From Roseiarcus sp050015575 (lineage in GTDB: Bacteria > Pseudomonadota > Alphaproteobacteria > Rhizobiales > Beijerinckiaceae), in NCBI GenBank assembly GCA_050015575.1, contig JBEKBD010000025.1, forward strand, positions 1-28,910: DNA of 28,910 nucleotides. The letters run 5' to 3'. Shown here piece by piece: positions 9,112-16,346 of the stretch. How positions within the stretch are numbered: position 1 is the stretch's first letter; every line of letters starts with the position of its first letter. The notes below the pieces were generated by a model. That model was not told the origin of the DNA. It saw nothing but the letters and a program-made list of their open reading frames with translations, and ran no database searches. A program made the translations under genes and the position numbers.

Positions 9112-9138
9112 ATATCATGAACGTGCCGAGATGCTCAA
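9102..9138 (-). promoter_or_regulatory. Candidate promoter of the toxin-antitoxin pair, possibly giving a leaderless mRNA
   Basis: On the minus strand TTGAGC (9138-9133, overlapping the ispH stop) and TATCTA (9114-9109) are 18 bases apart. Counting 6-7 bases from the -10 box puts the transcript start at or next to the A of the antitoxin ATG at 9102. This agrees with the missing Shine-Dalgarno. Assigned by eye. Confidence 0.4.
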
Positions 9139-10151
9139 GCGCCCTGGCGGCGCTCCTCGCCCGCAACGCGAAAACACGCCGCCTCTCTTCGCGCCTCCTG
9201 CGCCTCGCGCAGCGCCCGCGGCAGCGGGAAGAACACCGATTCGTCGGCCGTCGTCAGCGTCTCGACCGCGATGGCGAAGCGTTCGGCGAACGCGTCGAGG
9301 ATTTCTTCAACCAGGATTTCCGGGGCCGAGGCGCCGGCGGTGAGCGCGACCGAACACACGCCGGCGAGCGCGCGCCAATCGATTTCCTCTGCGCTCGCGA
9401 CGAGCTGGGCGACCTTGCAGCCTTCACGCTCGGCGACTTCGCGCAGGCGCTGGGAATTCGACGAATTGGCCGCCCCGACGACGATCGCCGCCTCGACCTT
9501 TGCCGCGGCGCGCTTGACCGCCTGCTGCCGGTTGGTCGTGGCGTAGCAAATGTCGCCCCGCGCCGGCGCATGGATTTGCGGAAAGCGCGCCTCGAGCGCC
9601 GCGACGATTTCCCGCGTGTCGTCGAGAGAGAGCGTCGTCTGCGTGACATAGGCGAGCGGCGCGCCGGGGTCGAAACGCAGCGCCTCGACTTCGCCGACCG
9701 AACTCACCAGGGTCGCCGCGCCCGGCGGCAATTGCCCCATCGTGCCGATCACTTCGGGGTGGCCGGCGTGGCCGACGAGCATCACGTGGCGCCCGCGTCG
9801 GAAATGGACCTGCGCCTCGCGGTGGACCTTGGTCACCAACGGGCAGGTGGCGTCGATGGCGAAGAGGCGGCGCGCGCGCGCCTCCTCGTAGACGGACTCG
9901 GCGACGCCGTGGGCCGAGAAAATCACCACGGCGGCGCCCTCCGGCGCCTCGTCGAGCTCCTTGACGAAGACGACGCCCTTGGCCTTCAGGGAGTCGACGA
10001 CGTATTGATTGTGGACGATCTCGTGCCTGACGTGGATAGGCGGGCCATAGACCTGCAGCGCCCGCTCGACGACGTCGATCGCGCGCGCGACCCCGGCGCA
10101 AAAGCTGCGCGGGGCGCACAAAACAATGCGAAGCTCGGGCTTTGCGTTCAT
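9135..10151 (-). CDS. ispH: 4-hydroxy-3-methylbut-2-enyl diphosphate reductase (MEP pathway)
   Basis: Terminal enzyme of the MEP isoprenoid pathway, converting HMBPP to IPP and DMAPP with a [4Fe-4S] cluster. 338 residues, slightly longer than usual because of a charged C-terminal tail of ~25 residues. Cluster cysteines are Cys18 (SFCAGV), Cys103 (IDATCP) and Cys202 (DICYATTNRQ). The proton-relay glutamate is Glu133 in GHPEV, and the SSNS substrate loop is present (ANSSNSQRL). The start is ATG 10151, giving MNAKPELRIVLCAPRSFCAG; the frame stays open far upstream but only as antisense of the MATE gene. The 141-base divergent gap with the MATE gene contains TTGACT (10208-10203, minus strand) as a likely -35 box with a poor -10. 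Confidence 0.96.
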   Translation of the reverse strand: MNAKPELRIVLCAPRSFCAGVARAIDVVERALQVYGPPIHVRHEIVHNQYVVDSLKAKGVVFVKELDEAPEGAAVVIFSAHGVAESVYEEARARRLFAIDATCPLVTKVHREAQVHFRRGRHVMLVGHAGHPEVIGTMGQLPPGAATLVSSVGEVEALRFDPGAPLAYVTQTTLSLDDTREIVAALEARFPQIHAPARGDICYATTNRQQAVKRAAAKVEAAIVVGAANSSNSQRLREVAEREGCKVAQLVASAEEIDWRALAGVCSVALTAGASAPEILVEEILDAFAERFAIAVETLTTADESVFFPLPRALREAQEARREAACFRVAGEERRQGA

Positions 10152-10292
10152 CGATCGCCGACGCTTGTCCGTCCAGTCTGTTGGAAAGGCGGAGCCGCGT
10201 GAAGTCAAGGGGCGCGCGAGCGCCGATCGGGACTGGCGCGAAGACGCCGAAGGCCCTATGAGCCTCAGCCCGCCCCGAATAGGATCGTCGCC

Positions 10293-11657
10293 TTGACCGC
10301 CGCCCCCGCCGCCCGCGCCGACGCGCCCGTGTTCACGCGCGGATCGACGATGCGCCATGTCGCGGTGATGACCGCGACCGGCTCGATCGGCCTCATCGCG
10401 GTTTTCGCCGTCGACTTCCTGTCGCTGTTCTGGGTGTCCCGCCTCGGCGTTCAATCGCTGAAGGCCGCGGTCGGCTACGCCAGCCAACTGCAATTCATCG
10501 CCTTTTCGGTCACGATCGGCCTCACCATCGCCATTTCGGCTACGGTCTCGCGCGCGCTCGGGGCGGGCGACCGCGCCCGCGCCCGCCGGCTCGCCGCCTC
10601 GGGCCTGTCGATCGCCGGCCTCGTCTCCGCGGCGCTCGCGGCGGCGATGTTCGTTTTTCGCGACTCCCTGCTGGCGACGCTGATGCACGCGAACGGCGAG
10701 CCCGCCTCGGTCGCGAGCCGTTTTCTCGCCATCGTCATTCCGTCCAACGTGGTGCTGACGCTCGGCATAGGGCTGTCGGGCGTGCTGCGCGCAGCCGGCG
10801 ACGCGCGCGCCGCCATGTATGTGACGCTGTGGGGAGCGCTGATCGTCGCGGTCGCCGACCCGACGCTGATTTTCGGTTTCGGTCTCGGCGTCTACGGCGC
10901 CGCGTGGGCGATGGCGATCGCGCGTCTGGCGATCTTGGGCGCCGGCGTCTATGCGGCGATTCACGTGCGCGACCTCGTCGGCCGGCCGAGGCCGCGCGAC
11001 GCAAGGGGCGACGTCGCGCCGATCATGGCCATCGGCGTTCCCGCGATCTTGGCCAATCTGGCGACGCCGGCGGCGGCGGTCTATGTGACGCGGGTGTGGT
11101 CCGATTTCGGCGAAGCGGCGGTCGCCGGCGGCGCGATCGTCGATCGCGTCGCGCCGCTCGCCTTCGGCGTCGTCTTCGCGCTGACCGGCTCGATCGGCCC
11201 GATCGTCGGCCAGAACTTCGGCGCCAGGAAAATGGACCGGGTCCGCCGGGCGATCACGGATTCGCTGCTGCTCGCGGTCGGCTACGCGCTGATCGCCTGG
11301 GCGAGCCTGGCGCTCGCGGCGCCGCGGATCGTCGCCGTCTTCGACGCCCATGCCGCCTCCGCCGATTTCGTCGTCTTCTTCTGCCGATTCGGCGCCGCGG
11401 CGTGGGTCTTCCTGACCTGTCTCTTCGTCGCCAACACCGTGTTCAACAATCTCGGCTTTCCCGTCCTGGCGACGATCTTCAACTGGGGCCGCGCGACGCT
11501 GGGAACCCTTCCCTTTGTCGCGCTCGGCGCCAAGTGCGGCGGCGTCGAGGGCGCGATGCTCGGCGCCGCCGCCGGCGCGGCGGCGTTCGGCCTCGCCGGC
11601 GTCGCCGTGGCCTACGGCGTCACGGCGCGTCTCGCCAACGCCATGAAGGCGGGGTAG
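10293..11657 (+). CDS. MATE-family multidrug/metabolite exporter
   Basis: Inner-membrane sodium- or proton-coupled antiporter, 454 residues, with twelve predictable hydrophobic segments spread over the length and two MatE halves (about 25-185 and 240-400). MATE-like signatures include the ALGAGDRARARRLA loop after the second helix and its repeat GQNFGARKMDRVRRA in the second half. I accept TTG 10293 as start because AGGA (10281-10284) lies 8 bases upstream and no ATG occurs before residue 20; an ATG at the MRHV position would still retain the first helix. Substrate cannot be predicted. Confidence 0.88.
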   Translation: MTAAPAARADAPVFTRGSTMRHVAVMTATGSIGLIAVFAVDFLSLFWVSRLGVQSLKAAVGYASQLQFIAFSVTIGLTIAISATVSRALGAGDRARARRLAASGLSIAGLVSAALAAAMFVFRDSLLATLMHANGEPASVASRFLAIVIPSNVVLTLGIGLSGVLRAAGDARAAMYVTLWGALIVAVADPTLIFGFGLGVYGAAWAMAIARLAILGAGVYAAIHVRDLVGRPRPRDARGDVAPIMAIGVPAILANLATPAAAVYVTRVWSDFGEAAVAGGAIVDRVAPLAFGVVFALTGSIGPIVGQNFGARKMDRVRRAITDSLLLAVGYALIAWASLALAAPRIVAVFDAHAASADFVVFFCRFGAAAWVFLTCLFVANTVFNNLGFPVLATIFNWGRATLGTLPFVALGAKCGGVEGAMLGAAAGAAAFGLAGVAVAYGVTARLANAMKAG

Positions 11658-11682
11658 CGCCGCCGCGCCGGCCGTCGCTTCA

Positions 11683-11711
11683 TTGATTTGTCGCGCGATG
11701 ACTCCTATTTA
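11683..11711 (+). promoter_or_regulatory. Candidate promoter for glutamate-cysteine ligase
   Basis: TTGATT (11683-11688) and TATTTA (11706-11711) are separated by exactly 17 bases, in an AT-richer island between two GC-rich genes. Transcription would start near 11718. That excludes the upstream in-frame TTG at 11688 and supports ATG 11757 as the start of the next gene. Confidence 0.5.
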
Positions 11712-11756
11712 GCGGGGTGCGCGCCGCTCGTCCGGCCCGTTTCCTCGGAATCCCGC

Positions 11757-13127
11757 ATGGCCCGCGACGTCATCGACGCCGAGATCATTGAGTCCCGCGA
11801 TGATTTGGTCGCCTGGATGGCAGCGGGCGGCAAGCCCGCCGAGGCGTGGCGCATCGGCGTGGAACACGAGAAATTCCCCTTCGCCAAATCCGATCTGACG
11901 CCGGTTCCCTATGAAGGCCTGCGCGGGATTCGGGCGCTGCTGGAGGGCCTGCGCGAACGCCTAGGCTGGCGGCGCATCGAGGACGACGGCAAGCTCATCG
12001 GCCTGCTCGAAGCGGAAGGCGGCGCGGCGATTTCGCTCGAGCCGGGAGGCCAGTTCGAGCTCTCCGGCGCGCCGCTGGCGAGCGTCCACGAAGTCGCGGG
12101 CGAACTCGACGCCTATTTGCGGCGCGCTCATGCCGTCGCCGATTCGCTCGGGATCGGCTTCCTCGCCCTCGGCGTCAGCCCGAAATGGTCGCTCGCCGAG
12201 ACCCCGACCATGCCCAAGAGCCGCTATCGCATCATGGCGCGCTACATGCCGAAAGTGGGGACGCGCGGGCTCGACATGATGTTTCGCACCGCGACGGCGC
12301 AGGCCAACCTCGACTTTTCCGACGAGGCCGACATGGTCGCCAAGCTGCGCGTCGGTCTGGCGTTGCAGCCGATGATCACCGCGCTGTTCGCCAATTCTCC
12401 GTTCACCGACGGCAAATTGAACGGCTTTCTGTCGGCGCGATCCGAAATCTGGCGGCGCACCGACGACTCGCGCACCGGCATGCTGCCGTTCGCCTTCGAA
12501 CCGGGGATGGGGTTCGAGCGCTACGTCGATTACGCGCTCGACGTTCCCCTTTATTTCGTCAAGCGCGGCGCGACGTACCACGACGTCGCCGGCGCGAGCT
12601 TTCGCGATCTGCTCGCCGGCCGGCTCGCCGCGCTGCCGGGAGAACGCGCGACGATCTCCGACTGGGCCAACCATCTCTCGACCATCTTTCCCGAGGTGCG
12701 CCTCAAACGCTACCTCGAGATGCGCGGCGCGGACGTAGGCCCGGCCGAGCGCATCGACGCGTTGGCGGCGCTGATGGTCGGTCTCTATTACGATCGCCAG
12801 GCGCTCGCCGCGGCGGGCGATCTCGTGCGCGGCTGGAGCGCGGCCGAGCGCCAAGCGTTGCGCGACGAGGCCCCGCGTCTAGGGCTGGCCGCGCGCGTCG
12901 CCGGCCGCGACCTGCGCGCGATCGCCGGCGACGCGCTCGCCATCGCGCGCGCCGGCTTGGCGCGGCGCGCGCGAAAAGACGCTCAGGGCCGCGACGAAAC
13001 GATCTATCTCGCCCCGCTGGAGAAGATCGTCGCCGACGGCCGCGTCCCCGCCGAGCGCTGGATCGCGCGCTTCGAGGGCGCTTGGGGCCGCAGCGTCGAT
13101 CCGGCGTTCGAGGAAGCGGCAATCTGA
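11757..13127 (+). CDS. gshA: Glutamate-cysteine ligase, plant/alphaproteobacterial type
   Basis: First enzyme of glutathione synthesis, making gamma-glutamylcysteine from glutamate and cysteine with ATP. 456 residues, the normal length for the GCS2 type shared by plants and alphaproteobacteria. Typical blocks are WRIGVEHEKFPF, ISLEPGGQFELSGAPL, LGVSPKWSLAETPTMPKSRYRIM, RTATAQANLDFSDEADM, and LFANSPFTDGKLNGFLSARSEIW. The start ATG is preceded by CGGAA (11746-11750) at 6 bases; a promoter-like pair upstream gives a ~39-base leader. The long frame before it (from TTG 11688) lacks family similarity. No signal peptide; cytoplasmic. Confidence 0.95.
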   Translation: MARDVIDAEIIESRDDLVAWMAAGGKPAEAWRIGVEHEKFPFAKSDLTPVPYEGLRGIRALLEGLRERLGWRRIEDDGKLIGLLEAEGGAAISLEPGGQFELSGAPLASVHEVAGELDAYLRRAHAVADSLGIGFLALGVSPKWSLAETPTMPKSRYRIMARYMPKVGTRGLDMMFRTATAQANLDFSDEADMVAKLRVGLALQPMITALFANSPFTDGKLNGFLSARSEIWRRTDDSRTGMLPFAFEPGMGFERYVDYALDVPLYFVKRGATYHDVAGASFRDLLAGRLAALPGERATISDWANHLSTIFPEVRLKRYLEMRGADVGPAERIDALAALMVGLYYDRQALAAAGDLVRGWSAAERQALRDEAPRLGLAARVAGRDLRAIAGDALAIARAGLARRARKDAQGRDETIYLAPLEKIVADGRVPAERWIARFEGAWGRSVDPAFEEAAI

Positions 13128-13206
13128 CGCGGCGGCGGATCCGACGCGATCAGGCTGGCGGCGCGCTTCCCGGACGACATTTGTGCGGCGGTACATCTCG
13201 GGTTCA

Positions 13207-13225
13207 CAGACGTTTCCGCAGACGT
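13207..13225 (+). repeat. Direct repeat CAGACGT x2 upstream of the His-rich peptide gene
   Basis: CAGACGT occurs at 13207-13213 and 13219-13225, a 12-base period, 50 bases before the small ORF. Such spacing can be a response-regulator or metalloregulator site, but nothing here identifies the protein. The rest of 13128-13274 shows no gene and no strong promoter. Confidence 0.3.
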
Positions 13226-13274
13226 GGGCCGAAGCCTCGCTGGTGGGGCTGTCGCAAAACGCAAGGTCCTCGTC

Positions 13275-13442
13275 ATGTTCAAGAAACTGCTCGCCGCCGC
13301 GGCGCTGGTCGTCGGCCTCGCCGTCGCGCCCGTCTATGCCGCCGCGCCGGCGCAACTCGTGCTTCACCATCACTTCGTTCACCATCATCACCACCACCAC
13401 TATCACCATCATCACCACCACGTAGCGCCGAAGGCGAAGTGA
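13275..13442 (+). CDS. Small secreted histidine-rich peptide (possible periplasmic metal-binding peptide)
   Basis: 55 codons from ATG 13275, with AAGG (13263-13266) 8 bases upstream. Residues 1-22 form a textbook signal peptide: MFKK, then a hydrophobic alanine/leucine/valine core, ending APVYA before AAPAQ. The predicted mature peptide has about 33 residues, of which 16 are histidine in runs of 3, 7 and 6 broken by FV and Y, followed by a basic VAPKAK end. Histidine codons are mixed CAC and CAT, so the run is not a simple trinucleotide repeat and looks selected at protein level. His-rich exported peptides can bind Ni, Zn, Cu or Co; that role is inference. An in-frame GTG/ATG upstream (ORF from 13224) would bury the signal peptide. 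A U-rich terminator follows at once, so it is probably its own transcription unit. Confidence 0.75.
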   Translation: MFKKLLAAAALVVGLAVAPVYAAAPAQLVLHHHFVHHHHHHHYHHHHHHVAPKAK

Positions 13443-13453
13443 GCCCAAGCGGC

Positions 13454-13482
13454 GCGCGAGCGTCGCTGGGATCGCGCTTTTT
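13454..13482 (+). terminator. Probable intrinsic terminator after the His-rich peptide gene
   Basis: GCGCGA (13454-13459) can pair with TCGCGC (13472-13477), immediately followed by TTTTT (13478-13482). It lies 12 bases after the stop codon. The loop is long (12 bases). Confidence 0.5.
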
Positions 13483-13528
13483 CGCGGCATGACGATTTCC
13501 GGGACGGCGCTCGGCCTTCCCGAAGCGG

Positions 13529-13546
13529 AGCCGAGTCGGCTCGGCT
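13529..13546. terminator. Hairpin between convergent genes, possible terminator for the J-protein operon
   Basis: AGCCGAG-TCGG-CTCGGCT is a perfect 7-base stem with a 4-base loop, 35 bases past the stop of the minus-strand dnaJ-like gene. No U-tract follows on either strand, so efficiency is uncertain. Confidence 0.35.
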
Positions 13547-13580
13547 GCGAAAGCGGCCGGACCGGCCAACGTTGGGGGCT

Positions 13581-14537
13581 TTATCCCGCCATCCCGGACC
13601 TGGGATCGTAGGGCTTTTCGTCGCGCCAGCGCTGCATCAGCTTGGTCAGGTCCGCGTCTTCGCCGGCGGGCATCGCAATGCGCAGCGTCGCCAACAGATC
13701 GCCCTGGGGCAGTTCGGCGGTGGCCGGAAGCCCCTTGCCGCGCAAGCGCAGCACGCGTCCGCCCCCCGTCCCCGGGGCGATCGCCATTTCGACTTCGCCG
13801 CCGAGGGTCGGGACGCGCACTTTGGCGCCCAGCACGGCTTCATAGAGGGTGATCGGCAGGTCGAGACGCAGGTCGCGCCCCTCGACCCTGAACAGCGGGT
13901 GCGGCGCATAGTGGATCGTGATGATCGCGTCGCCCGCGGGTCCGTTTCTCGTTCCCGCCCTGCCCTGCCCGCGCAGCCGGATCGACTTGCCGTCCTCGAC
14001 GCCGGCGGGAACGGCGACGTCGAGCGTCTTGCCGGTCGGCAGCGCGACGCGCATCGAGCCTCCCCCGACCGCCATCGCCAGCGGAACCGTCGCCGACGCC
14101 GCCACGTCCTCCCCGCGCGTCGCGCCGCGCGAACGAGCGCCGGCGCGACCGCCGAACAATTCGGAGATGATGTCGGGATCGATCGACGCGCCGCTGCGGC
14201 CGCGCGAAAACTCGCCGCCGCCGAAATCGAAGTGAAAACCGCTGAAGTCCGCCCCTCCGCCGGGCCGCCCGCCCGCTCGCGGGCCGAAGCCGAAGCCCTC
14301 GAACTGCGGCGCGCGCGGTTTGCCTTCGGCGTCGATCTCGCCGCGATCGTAAGCGCCGCGCTTCTTGGAATCGCCGAGAATCTCGTAGGCCGAGCCGATT
14401 TCGGCGAACCGCTCTTTCGCTCGCGGCTCCTTGCTCTGATCGGGATGGTATTTTTTCGCCAGCTTGCGGAAGGCCGACTTGATTTCGCCGGCGCTGGCGG
14501 TCTTGGCCAGGCCAAGAACCTCATAAGGGTCGCGCAT
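13581..14537 (-). CDS. CbpA-like J-domain co-chaperone (DnaJ without zinc finger)
   Basis: 318 residues. J-domain at 1-70 with the DnaK-stimulating HPD triad at 31-33 (KKYHPDQSK). A Gly/Phe-rich linker covers ~80-115, and two DnaJ C-terminal substrate-binding domains cover ~140-305 (VAVPAGVEDGKSIRLRGQG, then GDAIITIHYAPHPLFRVEGRDL, then LRLRGKGLP). The cysteine-rich zinc-finger module of true DnaJ is absent, as in CbpA. It should deliver clients to DnaK and stimulate its ATPase. It lies 93 bases downstream of the lipoprotein gene on the same strand; this pair next to pdxH is a familiar rhizobial neighbourhood. Start ATG 14537 gives MRDPYEVLGL, matching the family. Confidence 0.92.
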   Translation of the reverse strand: MRDPYEVLGLAKTASAGEIKSAFRKLAKKYHPDQSKEPRAKERFAEIGSAYEILGDSKKRGAYDRGEIDAEGKPRAPQFEGFGFGPRAGGRPGGGADFSGFHFDFGGGEFSRGRSGASIDPDIISELFGGRAGARSRGATRGEDVAASATVPLAMAVGGGSMRVALPTGKTLDVAVPAGVEDGKSIRLRGQGRAGTRNGPAGDAIITIHYAPHPLFRVEGRDLRLDLPITLYEAVLGAKVRVPTLGGEVEMAIAPGTGGGRVLRLRGKGLPATAELPQGDLLATLRIAMPAGEDADLTKLMQRWRDEKPYDPRSGMAG

Positions 14538-14630
14538 GATGAGCCCAGAATTGCGCGCCCGCCCCGCAGGCGCAGGCGCCAGTGTCTCCGCCCCTATTTG
14601 GGCCGCGGCGGCTTTTCCCGCAAGTGGGCG

Positions 14631-15050
14631 TCAGAGGCCCGTCCACGGCGAGGCGTCATAGATCGCGACCTCGCCGCTGGCGCTGGGACAGCCGACCGCC
14701 TGCAGCGTCTTGGCGTCGTCGCCCTGGACCAGCCGCGCGACGAAGGCGCGGCAGGATTGTCCCTCGCGCGCGAAGCTGCCGGCGACGGCGACGAATTCGC
14801 CGTGGTCGCCGGTCTCCGGATTGGACCAGGCGGCCGGCTCGCCGTGGTCCGGCGCGCGCAGGCTCGCAGCGAGAACGGGTTGGGCGACGCGCCAGTCGCG
14901 CGAATCAAAGGCGCTCGACGACGCCGGCGCCTTGGGCGCGATCGATCCCGTCGGCTCGTTGTCGATAAAGGACGGTAGCGGCATGGAAATCGAACAGGCC
15001 GCGAGCGCGAGAGCGCTGAACGCGAGCGCGACGACCCGTCCCGGCATCAT
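14631..15050 (-). CDS. Small lipoprotein, RT0821/Lpp0805 surface-antigen-like
   Basis: 139 residues from ATG 15050. A lipoprotein signal precedes the lipobox LAAC with Cys19 (AFSALALAACSISM), so it should be lipidated and membrane-anchored facing the periplasm or surface. The C-terminal half (WSNPETGDHGEFVAV, SCRAFVARL, LQAVGCPSASGEVAIYD) resembles the RT0821/Lpp0805 family: a NPxTG-type block, a C-R-x-F motif and a second Cys. The frame is open back to 15128 but the earlier ATGs would put ~26 residues before the signal, so 15050 is preferred. Role unknown. Confidence 0.75.
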   Translation of the reverse strand: MMPGRVVALAFSALALAACSISMPLPSFIDNEPTGSIAPKAPASSSAFDSRDWRVAQPVLAASLRAPDHGEPAAWSNPETGDHGEFVAVAGSFAREGQSCRAFVARLVQGDDAKTLQAVGCPSASGEVAIYDASPWTGL

Positions 15051-15084
15051 CGCGCCGGCGATCCGTCGAAATCCGTCGCGTTGG

Positions 15085-15096
15085 CCCTTCGAAGGG
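15085..15096. promoter_or_regulatory. Perfect 12-base palindrome between the lipoprotein gene and pdxH
   Basis: CCCTTCGAAGGG, fully self-complementary, lies midway in the divergent region and abuts GATAAT (15102-15097, minus strand), a -10-like box. TTGACG (15128-15123, minus strand) is upstream but 20 bases away, longer than ideal. Could be an operator; function inferred only from position. Confidence 0.3.
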
Positions 15097-15139
15097 ATTA
15101 TCATCGCCGCCTGCGCCGGGATCGTCAAAGAGGGGCATA

Positions 15140-15760
15140 TTGGCCTTGAATCAGTTAAATTCGAGTGACTTTACTGAAGCTGGAGACCCATTTGCCTTGC
15201 TGAAGCTGTGGTTCGCGGAAGCAGCCAGGCACGAAGTCAACGATCCCGAGGCGTTCACGCTCTCCACGGTCGACGCGTCCGGCCTGCCCGACGTGCGGGC
15301 CATGTTGTGCAAGCAGCTCGACGAATTTGGGCTGGTGTTTTACACCAACGTCGAGAGCGCCAAGGGCGTCCAACTTACCGCCAACCCGAAAGCGGCGGCG
15401 CTGTTCCACTGGAAGTCGCTGCGCCGGCAGGTGCGCCTGCGCGGCCCGGTGTCGCGCATCCCGGACCGCGACTCCGACGCCTATTTCGCCAGCCGCCCGC
15501 GCGAAAGCCGCATCGGCGCCTGGGCGAGCCAGCAGTCGCGGCCGCTCGAATCGCGCGCCAAGCTCCTGCAGGAGGCCGCCGTCTTGGCGCTGAAATTCGG
15601 CGTCGGCGCCGTTCCGCGGCCGGCCTATTGGGGCGGCTACCGGCTGACGCCGACGCAGATCGAGTTCTGGCGGGACGTGAAGTTCCGCCTCCACGACCGC
15701 GTGGGCTTCACCCGCGAACGCGAGGGCGCGCCTTGGCGGCGCGAGCGGCTGTACCCTTGA
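15140..15760 (+). CDS. pdxH: Pyridoxamine/pyridoxine 5'-phosphate oxidase
   Basis: FMN-dependent enzyme making pyridoxal 5'-phosphate from PNP or PMP, in de novo and salvage B6 synthesis. 206 residues. Blocks include DPFALLKLWFAEA, AFTLSTVDASGLPDVRAMLCKQ, FYTNVESAKGVQLTANPKAA, the FMN-site run FHWKSLRRQVRLRGPV, SRPRESRIGAWASQQSRPL, and the C-terminal signature PAYWGGYRLTP...EFW with RLHDRVGF and ending RRERLYP. No in-frame ATG exists; TTG 15140 and TTG 15146 are possible, with AGGGG (15131-15135) 4 or 10 bases upstream. The first codons are AT-richer than the rest of the gene. Confidence 0.95.
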   Translation: MALNQLNSSDFTEAGDPFALLKLWFAEAARHEVNDPEAFTLSTVDASGLPDVRAMLCKQLDEFGLVFYTNVESAKGVQLTANPKAAALFHWKSLRRQVRLRGPVSRIPDRDSDAYFASRPRESRIGAWASQQSRPLESRAKLLQEAAVLALKFGVGAVPRPAYWGGYRLTPTQIEFWRDVKFRLHDRVGFTREREGAPWRRERLYP

Positions 15761-15908
15761 GGCGCGCCGGCGCGAGGCGAACGTGCTAACCCCTGGTCCG
15801 CGCCGTTGCGAGCGAACGGAGAAATGACGCCTCGACCGACATCCGACGCGCCGCGTCGCGCGGCGCCGAACCGCCGATCGACGACGGCCAGCATGGGCGA
15901 GGGCGCGC

Positions 15909-16346
15909 GTGGGTGAAACGCTTTATCCGCCGCGGCCGATTTTGGCGGCTTCGGTCGCGGTGTTCCGCGACCGGCGCGTTCTCGTCGCGCGGCGCGCGCG
16001 CGCCCCGCTCGCCGGCCTCTATTCGCTGCCCGGCGGCGGCGTGGAAGCCGGGGAGACGTTGCGCGCGGCCGCCTTGCGCGAACTCGCCGAGGAAGTCGGC
16101 GTCGCCGCGGAGATTATCGCCTTCGTCGATCACGTCGAGGCGATCCATTTCGACGGCGCAAGAGTTCGCGAGCACTACGTGATCGCCGCGTTTGTCGCGC
16201 GCTGGCGGAGTGGCGAGGCGCGCGCGAGCGTCGAGGCCGACGCCGTCGCCTGGATCGACCCGGAAGAAGTCACGCGCTGGCCGACGACGCCCGAACTGCC
16301 CGATATCGTCGAGAAGGCCGCTCGCCTGGTAAGGAGCCTGCCGTGA
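15909..16346 (+). CDS. Nudix hydrolase
   Basis: 145 residues with a perfect Nudix box: G-x5-E-x7-REL-x-EE-x-G in GGVEAGETLRAAALRELAEEVG. It hydrolyses a nucleoside diphosphate linked to another moiety; ADP-ribose or oxidised nucleotide pyrophosphatase are common roles for this size, but the box does not tell the substrate. The GTG start gives VGETLYPPRPILAASVAVF; no ATG is in frame before the beta strand. The preceding 148 bases hold no convincing gene, only a 30-codon ORF (15824-15916) in another frame. The stop overlaps the start of the next gene as GTGA. Confidence 0.93.
   Translation: MGETLYPPRPILAASVAVFRDRRVLVARRARAPLAGLYSLPGGGVEAGETLRAAALRELAEEVGVAAEIIAFVDHVEAIHFDGARVREHYVIAAFVARWRSGEARASVEADAVAWIDPEEVTRWPTTPELPDIVEKAARLVRSLP

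Noticed and set aside
10152..11351. 400-codon upstream extension of the ispH frame
   Set aside because: It is antisense to the MATE gene; the family N-terminus begins at ATG 10151.
13375..13421. CAC/CAT tract as a microsatellite or CRISPR-like repeat
   Set aside because: The period is only the His codon, with mixed third bases and interruptions; no spacer structure.
13183..13425. Alternative frame across the His-rich region giving Thr/Ile runs
   Set aside because: The frame starting at 13275 has a ribosome site and a proper signal peptide; the Thr/Ile run is its frame shadow.
12185..13492. Plus-strand frame of 435 codons over gshA and the His-rich gene
   Set aside because: Arg-rich shadow; gshA in its own frame has the full set of family motifs.
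13572..14978. 468-codon plus-strand frame opposite the J-protein
   Set aside because: Antisense to a gene with HPD and DnaJ C-terminal domains; no motif of its own.
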